Assembly (NCBI GenBank): GCA_030681615.1
Contig: JAUXSA010000073.1
Coordinates: 18,272 to 82,271, forward strand
DNA: 64,000 nt
Direction of reading: 5' to 3'
Origin: Bacteroidota bacterium
GTDB taxonomy: Bacteria > Bacteroidota > Bacteroidia > B-17B0 > Aurantibacillaceae
Positions 9,027-17,715 of this stretch are shown here, in pieces. The position numbers were made by a program, and so were the translations under genes. The notes under the pieces are model-generated. The model was not told where the DNA came from. It saw only the letters and a list, made by a program, of their open reading frames with translations, and ran no database searches. How positions within the stretch are numbered: the first letter of the stretch is position 1; each line of letters opens with the position of its first letter.

Positions 9027-9370
9027 TTATGAAGTTTACAGGCTTCTTTTAAGATCGCTTTTAAACTTTTTACATCAATATCCCTTTCCGGATCTATATA
9101 AATTCTTTTTTGTTTTTTCCTTCCTTCGCTTATCAATATAGAATGATCTATCAGGTATCCATTTACAAAAGCAATATAAATTATTTTTGTTTTGGGATCA
9201 TAAGAAATAAACGCCAGCCATTTTAAATTGTAATAATAAAAGGGAGTATTAAATTTTCTACTTTCAGTTATTTTATCAGAATGATCTAAAATAAATTTTC
9301 GTAAAAATAACAAGCAGCTTTTATGCGGTTCATCAAGCGAGTAAAAGTAATTATCTATTTGTTCCTGCAT
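9023..9370 (-). CDS. DUF1801-domain protein (first of a tandem pair)
   Basis: 115 residues matching the YdhG/DUF1801 fold: an N-terminal helical part (IDNYFYSLDEPHKSCLLFLRK), a central beta-sheet (LAFISYDP, IIYIAFVNG) and the closing basic motif EGRKKQKRIYIDPERDIDV. Function is unknown; the fold is thought to bind a small ligand or nucleic acid. The next gene upstream encodes a clearly related protein, so this pair arose by tandem duplication. Confidence 0.75.
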   Translation of the reverse strand: MQEQIDNYFYSLDEPHKSCLLFLRKFILDHSDKITESRKFNTPFYYYNLKWLAFISYDPKTKIIYIAFVNGYLIDHSILISEGRKKQKRIYIDPERDIDVKSLKAILKEACKLHN

Positions 9371-9442
9371 TTTTAAAAGTTTGAGTTAAAAATGTTTGCT
9401 TACTAAGAAACCCCCGTTAAAAGTTTTGATAAGAAGTAAAAA

Positions 9443-9787
9443 TTAATAAAGTTTTATGGCCAGGTTTAAGATCTCATTCAGGTTTTTTATATCTATATCC
9501 TTATTTGGATCAATATAAAATACCCTGATCTGCTTTCTTCCTTCAGCAACAAGTTTTTTATGATTTATTTTATTACCGTCAACAAAACCAATATAGAGTG
9601 CTCTGCTTTTTTTACTGATAGAAAAATAACAAAACAATTTTTTCTTATAGGTGAAGAAGGCTGTAGTATATTTCCACTGCTCTTTGATCTGAGGGGAGTA
9701 GCTCAACAAAAAATTCCTTAGAAATAAAAGACAACTCTGCTGCGGTTCGGCTTGCGAAAAATAATAATTATCAAGATAATTTAGCAT
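9443..9787 (-). CDS. DUF1801-domain protein (second of a tandem pair)
   Basis: 114 residues, paralogous to the neighbour just downstream. They share the SCLLFLRxF core, the IxFVDG/FVNG strand and the EGRKQxxxxYIDPxxDID block, at perhaps 40% identity by eye. Its start lies 17 bp inside the 3' end of the glycosyltransferase gene, so the three minus-strand genes are probably one transcript. No function is known for the family; a duplicated copy suggests divergence of ligand or dosage. Confidence 0.75.
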   Translation of the reverse strand: MLNYLDNYYFSQAEPQQSCLLFLRNFLLSYSPQIKEQWKYTTAFFTYKKKLFCYFSISKKSRALYIGFVDGNKINHKKLVAEGRKQIRVFYIDPNKDIDIKNLNEILNLAIKLY

Positions 9788-10856
9788 TTTTAAAAACCTC
9801 TAAGTAAGAATGTTTATGGGCTTTTACACAATAGTTTTTTATCACGGTCTCCCTGCCTTTGTTACCAACTTCAATTCTTAAAGTTTCGTTCTCGATCAAA
9901 TCCGACAGAACAGTAAACCATTCTTCATCTGTACTTACTAAAAAGCCATTCTCACCATTTTGTATAATGTCTTTATTTACGCCTACCGCACTCATTACAG
10001 CCGGCACAGCACAGGCCATATACGAAAGGCCTTTTAAGCCACATTTACCATTTGCCCATTCATCATCAGGTAAAGGCATCAAACCAATATCCAACGAGTT
10101 TAATTCGTTTACCTCTGTATTTTCTTTCCACTCTATTGCCTCTACATTTAAAATTTCGTGTTTATAATACTTGTCGCCAATAACCTTAAATTTTAATTTA
10201 TTCCTGTATTTTTCCTGGAGCTTAATAAGAACAGGAACTAATAATTCAAAATGTTTTATAGTACTAATACTTCCACTCCAGCCTATCGTAATTAGTTTTT
10301 TATTGCGATGTTCTGTTTTGGGTACGTGCCAATCTGAATTTACTGTGGTTGGAATAACAACAACGTTATTATTATAAGGCTTTGCTTTCTCTGCCAAATA
10401 AGCGTTTCCTGCAATCACACAATGTGCGGATGCTACATTCGTATAAAATTTTTCTGGTTTTTTTATCCATTCCCATTTTTTATTTCCGGGGCTGGTATCT
10501 GCTAGCCAAATGCTATCATCAAAATCAAAAATAACATAGGCGCCAGAACGAAATGCTTTTTTTTCAAAATAAGAACTCCCTAAAAAAGAGGTCTCTCTTT
10601 GAATAAAAATAATATCGTATTTTTTAAATTGAAAAGAATCTTTTAAACGAATAAAAAAAGATTTAACTAAAATGAAAACTTTTGCTAAAAAATTTCCTTT
10701 TGTGTAAAATAATTCATCATCTTTTTGGCTGAGTAAATAAGAAAATTTAAATCTAAAACCATTCTCTTCCAAAAAAGGCAAATATTGCTCGAACCTGTAA
10801 CGTTGACTGGGCGAACGTTTAGGCCTGTGGGCACATAATATTAAAACTGTGGCCAT
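9771..10856 (-). CDS. Glycosyltransferase, GT4-like (GT-B fold)
   Basis: 361 residues. The N-terminal half has a Rossmann start (ATVLILCAHRPKRSPSQRYRFEQ trimmed: VLILCAHRPK then SQRYRFEQY). The C-terminal half has the nucleotide-sugar part: IGWSGSISTIKHFELL, a DIGLMPLPDDEW segment and GLKGLSYMACAVPAVMS, with a Gly-rich/E-x7-E-like region typical of GT4. Acceptor and sugar are unknown. It lies far from the main polysaccharide cluster and is grouped with the DUF1801 genes. A hairpin terminator separates it from the AAA+ gene upstream. Confidence 0.82.
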   Translation of the reverse strand: MATVLILCAHRPKRSPSQRYRFEQYLPFLEENGFRFKFSYLLSQKDDELFYTKGNFLAKVFILVKSFFIRLKDSFQFKKYDIIFIQRETSFLGSSYFEKKAFRSGAYVIFDFDDSIWLADTSPGNKKWEWIKKPEKFYTNVASAHCVIAGNAYLAEKAKPYNNNVVVIPTTVNSDWHVPKTEHRNKKLITIGWSGSISTIKHFELLVPVLIKLQEKYRNKLKFKVIGDKYYKHEILNVEAIEWKENTEVNELNSLDIGLMPLPDDEWANGKCGLKGLSYMACAVPAVMSAVGVNKDIIQNGENGFLVSTDEEWFTVLSDLIENETLRIEVGNKGRETVIKNYCVKAHKHSYLEVFKNAKLS

Positions 10857-10883
10857 TACCTAAAATAAATATTTAAAAAAATA

Positions 10884-10913
10884 AAAGCACTCCAAAACAG
10901 AACGGAGTGCTTT
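10884..10913 (-). terminator. Rho-independent terminator after the AAA+ gene
   Basis: A perfect 10-bp stem (AAAGCACTCC / GGAGTGCTTT) with a 10-nt loop. On the minus strand it is followed by a T-rich run (TATTTTTTT), which fits termination of the AAA+ protein transcript before the glycosyltransferase gene. Confidence 0.85.
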
Positions 10914-10942
10914 ATAAAAAACTTTACCTGCGATGTGTACAT

Positions 10943-13567
10943 TTAGCTTCCGAATTTAAAGCCTAATGTTTGCCTGTTTCCAGAAGCCTGAGTTTGCAAA
11001 TGTTTAACGTCATCAAAAATTAACTCTGTAAGATGTTCTTTCTTACGCTGATCGCTTGGCATAGAAGCTAAACGTAAATTTTGTTTCATTACTACATCGC
11101 CAACTATTTGTCTTGCAGTTCTGGCATTACCAAAAAATTTATCGCGTGTTTCGTAAATATTAGTTAAGTAAGATCTTAAATGCGCTTCCGCTTCAGGATT
11201 TGCAGTTAAACTTTCTTTTTGCAATAAATTTTTTGTGATCACCCATAATTGTTCTGCCTGGTAATCTTCAAAAACAAACGTTTTATCAAAACGTGATTTA
11301 AAACCTGGGTTACTTTCAATGAACATGTGCATGTTTTCAGGATAACCTGCAACGATGATACCAAATTTACCGCGCTGATCTTCCATACGTTTTAAAATTA
11401 CCTGGATAGCTTCCTGTCCGAAATCGTTTCCACCATGGCCGGCTAAACCATAAGCTTCATCAATAAATAAAATTCCACCCATGGCATCTTCAATAACGGC
11501 CGCAGTTTTTGTAGCTGTTTGTCCAACATAACCCGCCACTAAACCTTCTCTATCAACTTCAACTACGTGGCCGCGCTCTATCACACCTAAGGCTTTGTAA
11601 ATTTTTGCCATAATACGTGCTAATGTTGTTTTACCTGTACCGGGGTTACCTGAGAAAACAGAGTGAAGCGAGAATTTATTTACAACATCTTTACCCGTTT
11701 CGTTATAAAAGCGAATTAATTTTACCAATTCATGGATATCCTGTTTTATTTTATCCATGCCAACTAGTTCATTAAGCTCAGCCAAAGCATCGTTTAATTG
11801 TTTATCATTTACAATTAATTTCAATTTCTTTTTCTGTTCTGTAACAAAAACATCTTCAAGATCTGCCAATGAAATAGTTGAAAGATCTTCTTTTGAAAGA
11901 TTTGCAAGGTCTGTTGATTTCATTAAACGTAAACCCATATTTTGTTTCGCTTCTTCAACAATTGCGTTCACAAAACGGGCGTTACCAAAATGTTCATCAC
12001 GTTTACGGTATGCTTCTATTAATTGCTCTTTTAAATAATTATCTGCATCTGCCGAAAAAGTAATTTGTTTTTGTCCTGATGAATACACTGCAATAGCATG
12101 TAACTCTTCAGGCAAATAATCATCAAAGTGAAAATATTCTGTAAAGCGCGATTTTAATCCCGGATTACTTTCTATAAAACTCTTAATTTGTTTTGGATAA
12201 CCGGCGCCAATAATGGCAATATCTCCAGGCCCATCACTCATTTCTTTTAAGAGCATTTCAATAACTTCTTTACCAAAATCTTTGCTATCATCATCCGACC
12301 GCGCTAAAGAATAGGCTTCATCAATAAATAAAATACCGCCACGGGCACTATCTATCATCTTTTTTGTTTTTGGCGCTGTTTGTCCAATGTACTCTCCCAC
12401 CAAAGCGGCGCGGTCTACTTCCACAACATGGCCTTTGCTTAACAAGCCCATTTTATTGTAGATCTTTCCTAACATTTTTACAACCGTTGTTTTTCCAGTT
12501 CCCGGATTACCCGTAAAAATACTGTGAAGGGCAATTTTTGAAGAATCATCAAAACCTTTTTCTTTACGCAATTTTGTAAAATTTAAATAGGTGATATTCT
12601 CGCGAATTGATTTTTTTACATTGTCTAATCCAATCAATGCATCCAGTTCCGTTAGCAATTCTTCCAATGTTTTTTCAGATGCACCCTCGTTATTATTTGG
12701 ATTTTGACTGGCACTTGAATTACCGGCTGTTAACGTTTGCTCAATGGTCTTTAATAACGGCGTTTCGCCTTCTTCGGCAACATTGGCACAATTAAAAGTA
12801 GTAGCACCAATTAATACATCGTTAAAAACAACTTCCACTAAATACTTGTCATCGGTCCAAATGCCCGGTGTATCACTACCCCATGCTTTTTCAAAAGTGT
12901 AGGTGTAATCCAGTTTATTGGCATCTACATACCCTGTTTGCACTACCGACGCTTTTGGCTGACCTGAGTCGTCGTAAAAATTCACAAACAATTCATAATG
13001 ATAATCAAGCGCCGTAATATTTTTAAATTTAACCTCGGCCCAAACATATTTTGTATCGTTCTTACTAAATGTTTTAAGGTACTTGCGGTTACGTTCCTGC
13101 CAACCATCGTGGTGACTATTATATAATTTAATATGTTCAATTTCAAGATAAGGATTTGCGTGAATGGTAACTTCACCAACATCATTTATATGAAATAGTT
13201 TTTCCCCAATAAAAACATCATCAATATAGGCTTGCCATAAATAGCTGCCTTTGGTCCAAAAAGTTCCTTTAGCTTCAACACCCCAACCATCACGTAAATA
13301 AAAAATGTTCTCATCTTTTTTTACATTAATAGATAATTCACGATTACATATTTCTTTTTTACCAATGTTCTCAACGCATTTAAGATTTACTTTAGCTGTC
13401 CAATCTTCTTCATCAAACAGTTTATTAAAAATTGCCAATTCAACTCTTACATAATCTATTTCAGCTTTATCTAAAGTTGTGCGGTAACGTTTTTGGTTGT
13501 TAACCATCCATTCATTATTGCAGAATGTAAGCAGGCTCTTAAACTTATATCTTTTCTCCATTATCAA
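10943..13567 (-). CDS. Two-module CbbX/SpoVK-like AAA+ ATPase with duplicated beta-rich N-terminal domain
   Basis: 874 residues (a start at Met3 is equally possible). Residues ~40-130 and ~172-262 are two copies of a beta-sandwich-like unit; each has a YVxxE strand and ends in a W-x-x-x-Y...DDV/NDV-x-IG...F pattern. After a Ser/Asn-rich linker come two CbbX/CfxQ-type AAA+ modules. Each has Walker A GNPGTGKTT (near residues 352 and 640) and Walker B ILFIDEAY, followed by a GNARFVNAIV/GNARTARQIV sensor region. The ATPases of this class remodel protein partners such as Rubisco (CbbX). The substrate here is unknown and no Rubisco is nearby. The gene is monocistronic with its own terminator. Confidence 0.88.
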   Translation of the reverse strand: MIMEKRYKFKSLLTFCNNEWMVNNQKRYRTTLDKAEIDYVRVELAIFNKLFDEEDWTAKVNLKCVENIGKKEICNRELSINVKKDENIFYLRDGWGVEAKGTFWTKGSYLWQAYIDDVFIGEKLFHINDVGEVTIHANPYLEIEHIKLYNSHHDGWQERNRKYLKTFSKNDTKYVWAEVKFKNITALDYHYELFVNFYDDSGQPKASVVQTGYVDANKLDYTYTFEKAWGSDTPGIWTDDKYLVEVVFNDVLIGATTFNCANVAEEGETPLLKTIEQTLTAGNSSASQNPNNNEGASEKTLEELLTELDALIGLDNVKKSIRENITYLNFTKLRKEKGFDDSSKIALHSIFTGNPGTGKTTVVKMLGKIYNKMGLLSKGHVVEVDRAALVGEYIGQTAPKTKKMIDSARGGILFIDEAYSLARSDDDSKDFGKEVIEMLLKEMSDGPGDIAIIGAGYPKQIKSFIESNPGLKSRFTEYFHFDDYLPEELHAIAVYSSGQKQITFSADADNYLKEQLIEAYRKRDEHFGNARFVNAIVEEAKQNMGLRLMKSTDLANLSKEDLSTISLADLEDVFVTEQKKKLKLIVNDKQLNDALAELNELVGMDKIKQDIHELVKLIRFYNETGKDVVNKFSLHSVFSGNPGTGKTTLARIMAKIYKALGVIERGHVVEVDREGLVAGYVGQTATKTAAVIEDAMGGILFIDEAYGLAGHGGNDFGQEAIQVILKRMEDQRGKFGIIVAGYPENMHMFIESNPGFKSRFDKTFVFEDYQAEQLWVITKNLLQKESLTANPEAEAHLRSYLTNIYETRDKFFGNARTARQIVGDVVMKQNLRLASMPSDQRKKEHLTELIFDDVKHLQTQASGNRQTLGFKFGS

Positions 13568-13633
13568 AAAATTTATCTACTAAAAATAAAGAAACTAATT
13601 AAAAAAAGGAAATTATTTGCGCTTTTTTTGAGT

Positions 13634-13664
13634 TTGGGCTTTAACGTTTAAAGACTTATTTTTG
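13634..13664 (+). promoter_or_regulatory. Bacteroidota-type promoter of the MarC-family gene
   Basis: TTG at 13634-13636 and TATTTTTG at 13657-13664 are separated by exactly 20 bp, a full match to the Bacteroidota housekeeping promoter. The -7 box ends only 6 nt before the ATG at 13671, so transcription should start at or next to the start codon (leaderless or nearly so). Confidence 0.7.
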
Positions 13665-13670
13665 TTACTT

Positions 13671-14243
13671 ATGAACCTGGTTTTTGATATCGTAGAAATA
13701 CTAAAGGTAACCACAGTATTGTTTGCCGTAATTGACGTAATCGGCTCAATACCAGTCATTATCAGTTTAAAACAAAAAACCGGCAGCATCGATCCGTTTA
13801 AAGCTTCTTGGGTTTCGCTCGCAATAATGGTTGTTTTTTTATTTATTGGTCAAAGTATTTTAAATATAATCGGAATTAAAGTAGAAGACTTTGCTATTGC
13901 GGGCTCTTTTGTACTATTTTTTATTGCGCTGGAAATGATCCTTGGTGTTAAAATTTATAAAGATGAAATACCGGCTACAGCATCAATTGTTCCATTAGCT
14001 TTTCCTTTAATTGCGGGGACGGGAACTTTAACAACATTGCTTTCAATACGGGCAGAATATAATTTACTCTCCATTATCATTGCCATTTTTATTAATGTGG
14101 TTATAGTTTATTTTGTTTTAAAATATATTAGTCTTTTAGAAAAATTATTGGGTGTTGGTGGTATTGCCATTCTTAAAAAAGTTTTTGGAATTGTGCTTTT
14201 AGCACTTGCCATAAAATTATTTAGAAAATACACAGGGCTATAG
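13671..14243 (+). CDS. MarC-family integral membrane protein
   Basis: 190 residues with about six transmembrane helices. The MarC pattern is visible: FAVIDVIGSIPVI in the first helix pair, AIAGSFVLFFIALEMILG in the centre, and the PLAFPLIAGTGTLTTLLS motif. MarC proteins were once proposed to act in multiple antibiotic resistance, a role that was not upheld; their transport function is unknown. An in-frame TTG lies 9 nt further upstream, but it falls inside the -7 promoter box, so the ATG is the better start. The DMT/DUF486 gene follows after 22 bp. Confidence 0.88.
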   Translation: MNLVFDIVEILKVTTVLFAVIDVIGSIPVIISLKQKTGSIDPFKASWVSLAIMVVFLFIGQSILNIIGIKVEDFAIAGSFVLFFIALEMILGVKIYKDEIPATASIVPLAFPLIAGTGTLTTLLSIRAEYNLLSIIIAIFINVVIVYFVLKYISLLEKLLGVGGIAILKKVFGIVLLALAIKLFRKYTGL

Positions 14244-14265
14244 TTTAAAATTAATAATTCATATT

Positions 14266-14637
14266 ATGTCAAGAGGATTAAGCACCATTTTATTATTGAT
14301 AGCCTCAAATACATTTATGACCATTGCCTGGTACGGACATTTACGTTACAAGGATATTGGTTTTTTAAAGAACACGGGCATGATAACCGCCATTTTGCTT
14401 AGCTGGGGAATTGCTTTATTTGAATACAGCTTAATGGTGCCTGCAAATAAAATTGGAAGCTCTATTAACGGCGGACCTTTTAACATGTGGCAATTAAAAC
14501 TGGTACAGGAAGTAGTTTCAATTTCTGTATTTATAATTTTTACTTTGGTATTCTTTAAAACCGAAACATTAAAATGGAATCATTTAATTGGTTTTGTTTT
14601 TTTAATTGCCGCAGTTTATTTTTTCTTTAAGAAATAA
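14266..14637 (+). CDS. DMT-superfamily small membrane protein (DUF486)
   Basis: 123 residues with four predicted transmembrane helices, the length and layout of the DUF486 branch of the drug/metabolite transporter superfamily. Typical segments are NTFMTIAWYGHLRY in helix 1 and the EYSLMVPANKIG...MWQLKLVQEVVS stretch in the middle. It probably works as a homo-oligomer. It follows the MarC gene closely and meets the convergent DUF2461 gene with no gap. The substrate is unknown. Confidence 0.88.
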   Translation: MSRGLSTILLLIASNTFMTIAWYGHLRYKDIGFLKNTGMITAILLSWGIALFEYSLMVPANKIGSSINGGPFNMWQLKLVQEVVSISVFIIFTLVFFKTETLKWNHLIGFVFLIAAVYFFFKK

Positions 14638-15297
14638 TTACTTCTCCGTCGCTTCTCTAAAATATTCTATAAAAGGATGCATGGCTTTAAAACCGGCAAC
14701 AATTTCTTTGGCTGCATTTTTATCCATTACCTGTTTGTTGGTGTAGGCGTGACTTACAATAAAATGTCTGTTACGTAAAAGATCTATTAATGGATGTTCT
14801 TTATCATACCCTTTTGGCGCTGTCTTTAACGCGCCCTCATTATCCAAACCTTTAAAATATTTTTTGAAGGGTGCTGATTTAAGGATCTTTAATAAAGGTG
14901 CAGGGTTATAATCTATCTCTTGTCGTATTGCATTTAATGCATCCGGCTCCGGCATCCAGATGCCACCGGCAATAAAATTTGAATCGGGTTGTACATGAAA
15001 GTAATAGCCTGCACCCACAGCTTTTTTTCCACCGGGATTAATACTTGCACCCATATTATTTTTGTACGGCGTTTTATCTTTGCTAAAACGAACGTCTTTG
15101 TAAATTCTAAACGTACAATCCTTGGCCTTCATATCAGGAGAGATCTTTTTATCGAATTTGGCAACGCCATTAATTATTTGTTGCACAAAAACCTCGAAAT
15201 CTTCTTTTGCTTTAATATAGGTATTCTTGTTCTTCTCAAACCAATCGCGGTTGTTATTGGCTTCTAATTTTTTTAAAAATGAAAAAACAGTTTCCAT
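14638..15297 (-). CDS. DUF2461-domain protein
   Basis: 219 residues, the normal size of the DUF2461/TIGR02453 family. Recognised segments include FLKKLEANNNRDWFEKNK at the N-terminus, DCTFRIYKDVRFSKDKTPYK, and GAGYYFHVQPDSNFIAGG. The family is widespread and its function is unknown. It lies 12 bp downstream of the AI-2E-type transporter gene and is probably co-transcribed with it. Confidence 0.9.
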   Translation of the reverse strand: METVFSFLKKLEANNNRDWFEKNKNTYIKAKEDFEVFVQQIINGVAKFDKKISPDMKAKDCTFRIYKDVRFSKDKTPYKNNMGASINPGGKKAVGAGYYFHVQPDSNFIAGGIWMPEPDALNAIRQEIDYNPAPLLKILKSAPFKKYFKGLDNEGALKTAPKGYDKEHPLIDLLRNRHFIVSHAYTNKQVMDKNAAKEIVAGFKAMHPFIEYFREATEK

Positions 15298-15309
15298 AGT
15301 TTATATTTT

Positions 15310-16398
15310 TTATTCTGTTATGTTTTCTGAAATTTTTCTAAAGAATTTGAGGTGACTTAAAAACTCAGATGCAATGATACGAATGATGGTGTAAACAGGT
15401 AAAGCAATAACCATTCCAAAGATTCCGCCTAAAGTGCCAGCCATAAGTGTTACAATAAAGATCTCGAGCGGGTGCGCTTTTACTGAATTTGAAAAAAGGA
15501 AAGGTTGAATGATAAATCCATCCACTAAATTTATTGTAAGCAGGGTAAAAAAGATAGTATTAATGGTAGAGCCTATTAACTCATAACTACCGGTACTGAT
15601 ACAAGAACTTACGCCCAATATTATTGCAATGACCATAGTGATGGCAGAACCTATATAAGGTATAACATTTAATATTCCTGCGCAAAAAGCGATGATAAGC
15701 GCATTCTTAATTCCAAAAATAGTAAGGAATAAAAAAACCGCACCACCAACAATGAACATATCAATAAATAAGCTCACAAAATATTTGCTCAACATTTTTT
15801 TAGACATTTTTAAAACCTCACGCATTTCTTTTTCAACGCCAAGTGGTGTAATAGTGAGCAAACTATTCTTAACTATTCTTTCGTCCTTTAATAAAAAGAA
15901 AGTGATGAATAAGGTGCATAACATGCCACCAAAAATTGTTCCAAAATATTGAAAGGTATTATTTAGCACCATACTAATGTTTTTTGTATTTACATATTCA
16001 GATACCTGAGTTGAAAGATTTTGTTTAAGATCTTCTTCATTTCCTAATTTTAATAACATGGCCTTTATACCGGGAAATTGCGCCAGGATATTATGAAATA
16101 CATCATAAAAATTAAGTTCCGCCAAAAAATTTATTTCTGCAGCAAGTGGCGGAATAATAAGAAAGAACAAACCAAAAAGTACAAAAACTATTAATAATAT
16201 AGTTATTAAAGCGGCAACCGCATCGGGCATATGCCTTTTTCCAAATTTGATCCTTTCAAGTTTATAAGTAACAGGATAACCAACTAAAAATAAGACCAGT
16301 GATATAGCAATATAAATAACTATCTTAAAAAATAAAACCGCGAAAGCAACAATAGCCAAAAGACCAATAATGCGCCAGATATTTATTTTTAAAGGCAT
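15310..16398 (-). CDS. AI-2E family transporter
   Basis: 362 residues. Hydrophobic helices lie at both ends with a charged amphipathic region in the middle (residues ~90-200), as in the PerM/YdiK/AI-2E exporter family. The C-terminal helix bundle includes GILNVIPYIGSAITMVIAIILG and the late motif PLEIFIVTLMAGTLGGIFGMVIALP, both hallmarks of the family. Members export autoinducer-2 in one studied case or exchange ions in others, so the substrate here is open. The start is only 38 bp from that of the divergent GWxTD gene. Confidence 0.9.
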   Translation of the reverse strand: MPLKINIWRIIGLLAIVAFAVLFFKIVIYIAISLVLFLVGYPVTYKLERIKFGKRHMPDAVAALITILLIVFVLFGLFFLIIPPLAAEINFLAELNFYDVFHNILAQFPGIKAMLLKLGNEEDLKQNLSTQVSEYVNTKNISMVLNNTFQYFGTIFGGMLCTLFITFFLLKDERIVKNSLLTITPLGVEKEMREVLKMSKKMLSKYFVSLFIDMFIVGGAVFLFLTIFGIKNALIIAFCAGILNVIPYIGSAITMVIAIILGVSSCISTGSYELIGSTINTIFFTLLTINLVDGFIIQPFLFSNSVKAHPLEIFIVTLMAGTLGGIFGMVIALPVYTIIRIIASEFLSHLKFFRKISENITE

Positions 16399-16403
16399 GT
16401 AAA

Positions 16404-16411
16404 CAAAGATA
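16404..16411 (-). promoter_or_regulatory. -7 box (TATCTTTG, minus strand) of the AI-2E transporter gene
   Basis: Read on the minus strand this is TATCTTTG, a perfect TAnnTTTG box. It ends 5 nt before the ATG of the AI-2E gene, so the transcript would be essentially leaderless. No TTG is seen at the expected -33 position. Confidence 0.5.
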
Positions 16412-16423
16412 GTTTTAATTGGT

Positions 16424-16431
16424 TAACTTTG
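16424..16431 (+). promoter_or_regulatory. -7 box (TAACTTTG) of the GWxTD lipoprotein gene
   Basis: A perfect TAnnTTTG box pointing away from the AI-2E promoter and ending 5 nt before the GTG at 16437. A -33 TTG is not evident. If functional, the mRNA begins at the start codon. Confidence 0.5.
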
Positions 16432-16436
16432 GAAGA

Positions 16437-17714
16437 GTGGAAAAATTAATCCCTAAAATAGTAACTATTTTTATCATTTTTTTGGTTGTGGGCTGCATCA
16501 CCAGAAAACCATTTGTTACCAAACCAACCAAAAGCCTGGTTAACCCAGATAGTGAATTACTGGAGGTAAACGCCATTGCCTATCATTTAAACGATAGTGT
16601 AACTATTGGTTATTTAGAAATAAAGAATGAAAATTTAATTTACAAACGGCCTGACACTACATCTGCGTTTTATGCCGACCTGCGCGTGTCTTATAAACTT
16701 TTACCTGAACCTAATTCAAGAAAGATAATAGACAGCAGCTCTTACCGTATTATTGACAGGGCAAATGAGCAGGTTGAAATTAAGTCGCTGGTATCCAAAT
16801 TTAATTTGAAAGCAAAAAACAATGCCAATTACTATTTAGATATACAGGTATTTGATCTTAATAAAAGAATAAAATACACCAAAGGATTAAACATTTATAA
16901 AAAAAATAATTTTTCAGAGCAAAATTTTTTGATCACTTATAACGATATTATTTCTTTTAAAACGCATTTTTTAAAGAACGAAACGGTTGTAGTACGGTTT
17001 TCTAACCCAGCCATTAACCAGATAACGGTAAACTGTTTCTTTAAAGAGTTTGGCCCTGCCCTTCCTCCTTTTTCTACTAAAACAATTGATGAATTTAAAT
17101 ACAAACCCGACAGTGTTTTTAAAATGGACCTCAGCACAAATCAATTCCAGTTAACCATGCCGAGTAATGGCTTCTTGCATGTTATACCCGGCCAGGACAT
17201 AAATGAAGGCGTAACATTGTATACTTACGACAAAACTTTTCCGGGTGTAAGTAATAGTGAAGAAATGATAAATTGCACACGTTATTTAATGAGTAAAGAT
17301 GAGTTTGATTCTTGTAAAACAGCTATTGATAAAAAAATTGCCATTGATAATTTTTGGATAAGCATTGCAGGAAGTAAAGAGCGTGCTAAAGAACTATTAA
17401 AACGTTATTACGGTCGTGTAAAAGAAGCCAATAAATATTATACCAGTTACACGCAAGGCTGGAAAACCGATAGAGGCATGATATTTATAGTTTTTGGCGC
17501 ACCAACAAATATTTACAGAAGCAGTAAAGGCGAAACCTGGGTGTATGGCATAGAAACAAATCCAAATGCTACACGTTTTGTATTTAATAAAACGCAAAAC
17601 CCATTTAGCGATAATGATTATGTTTTAGAACGTTCTCAGTTTTTTAAAGAGCCATATTATACAGCCGTAGATTTTTGGCGACAAGGCCATGTGTATATAA
17701 ATAATGGTAGATAA
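16437..17714 (+). CDS. GWxTD-domain lipoprotein
   Basis: About 425 residues. The start is a lipoprotein signal (IPKIVTIFIIFLVVGC), so the mature protein is acylated and membrane attached. A beta-rich N-terminal half is followed by the C-terminal GWxTD domain, with the naming motif GWKTDRGMIFIVFGAP and a WVYG strand. This family is frequent in Bacteroidota and has no known function. I chose the GTG because the alternative TTG 18 nt upstream precedes the -7 promoter box and would be outside the transcript. The gene ends 1 bp before the convergent rnhA remnant. Confidence 0.88.
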   Translation: MEKLIPKIVTIFIIFLVVGCITRKPFVTKPTKSLVNPDSELLEVNAIAYHLNDSVTIGYLEIKNENLIYKRPDTTSAFYADLRVSYKLLPEPNSRKIIDSSSYRIIDRANEQVEIKSLVSKFNLKAKNNANYYLDIQVFDLNKRIKYTKGLNIYKKNNFSEQNFLITYNDIISFKTHFLKNETVVVRFSNPAINQITVNCFFKEFGPALPPFSTKTIDEFKYKPDSVFKMDLSTNQFQLTMPSNGFLHVIPGQDINEGVTLYTYDKTFPGVSNSEEMINCTRYLMSKDEFDSCKTAIDKKIAIDNFWISIAGSKERAKELLKRYYGRVKEANKYYTSYTQGWKTDRGMIFIVFGAPTNIYRSSKGETWVYGIETNPNATRFVFNKTQNPFSDNDYVLERSQFFKEPYYTAVDFWRQGHVYINNGR

Positions 17715-17715
17715 A

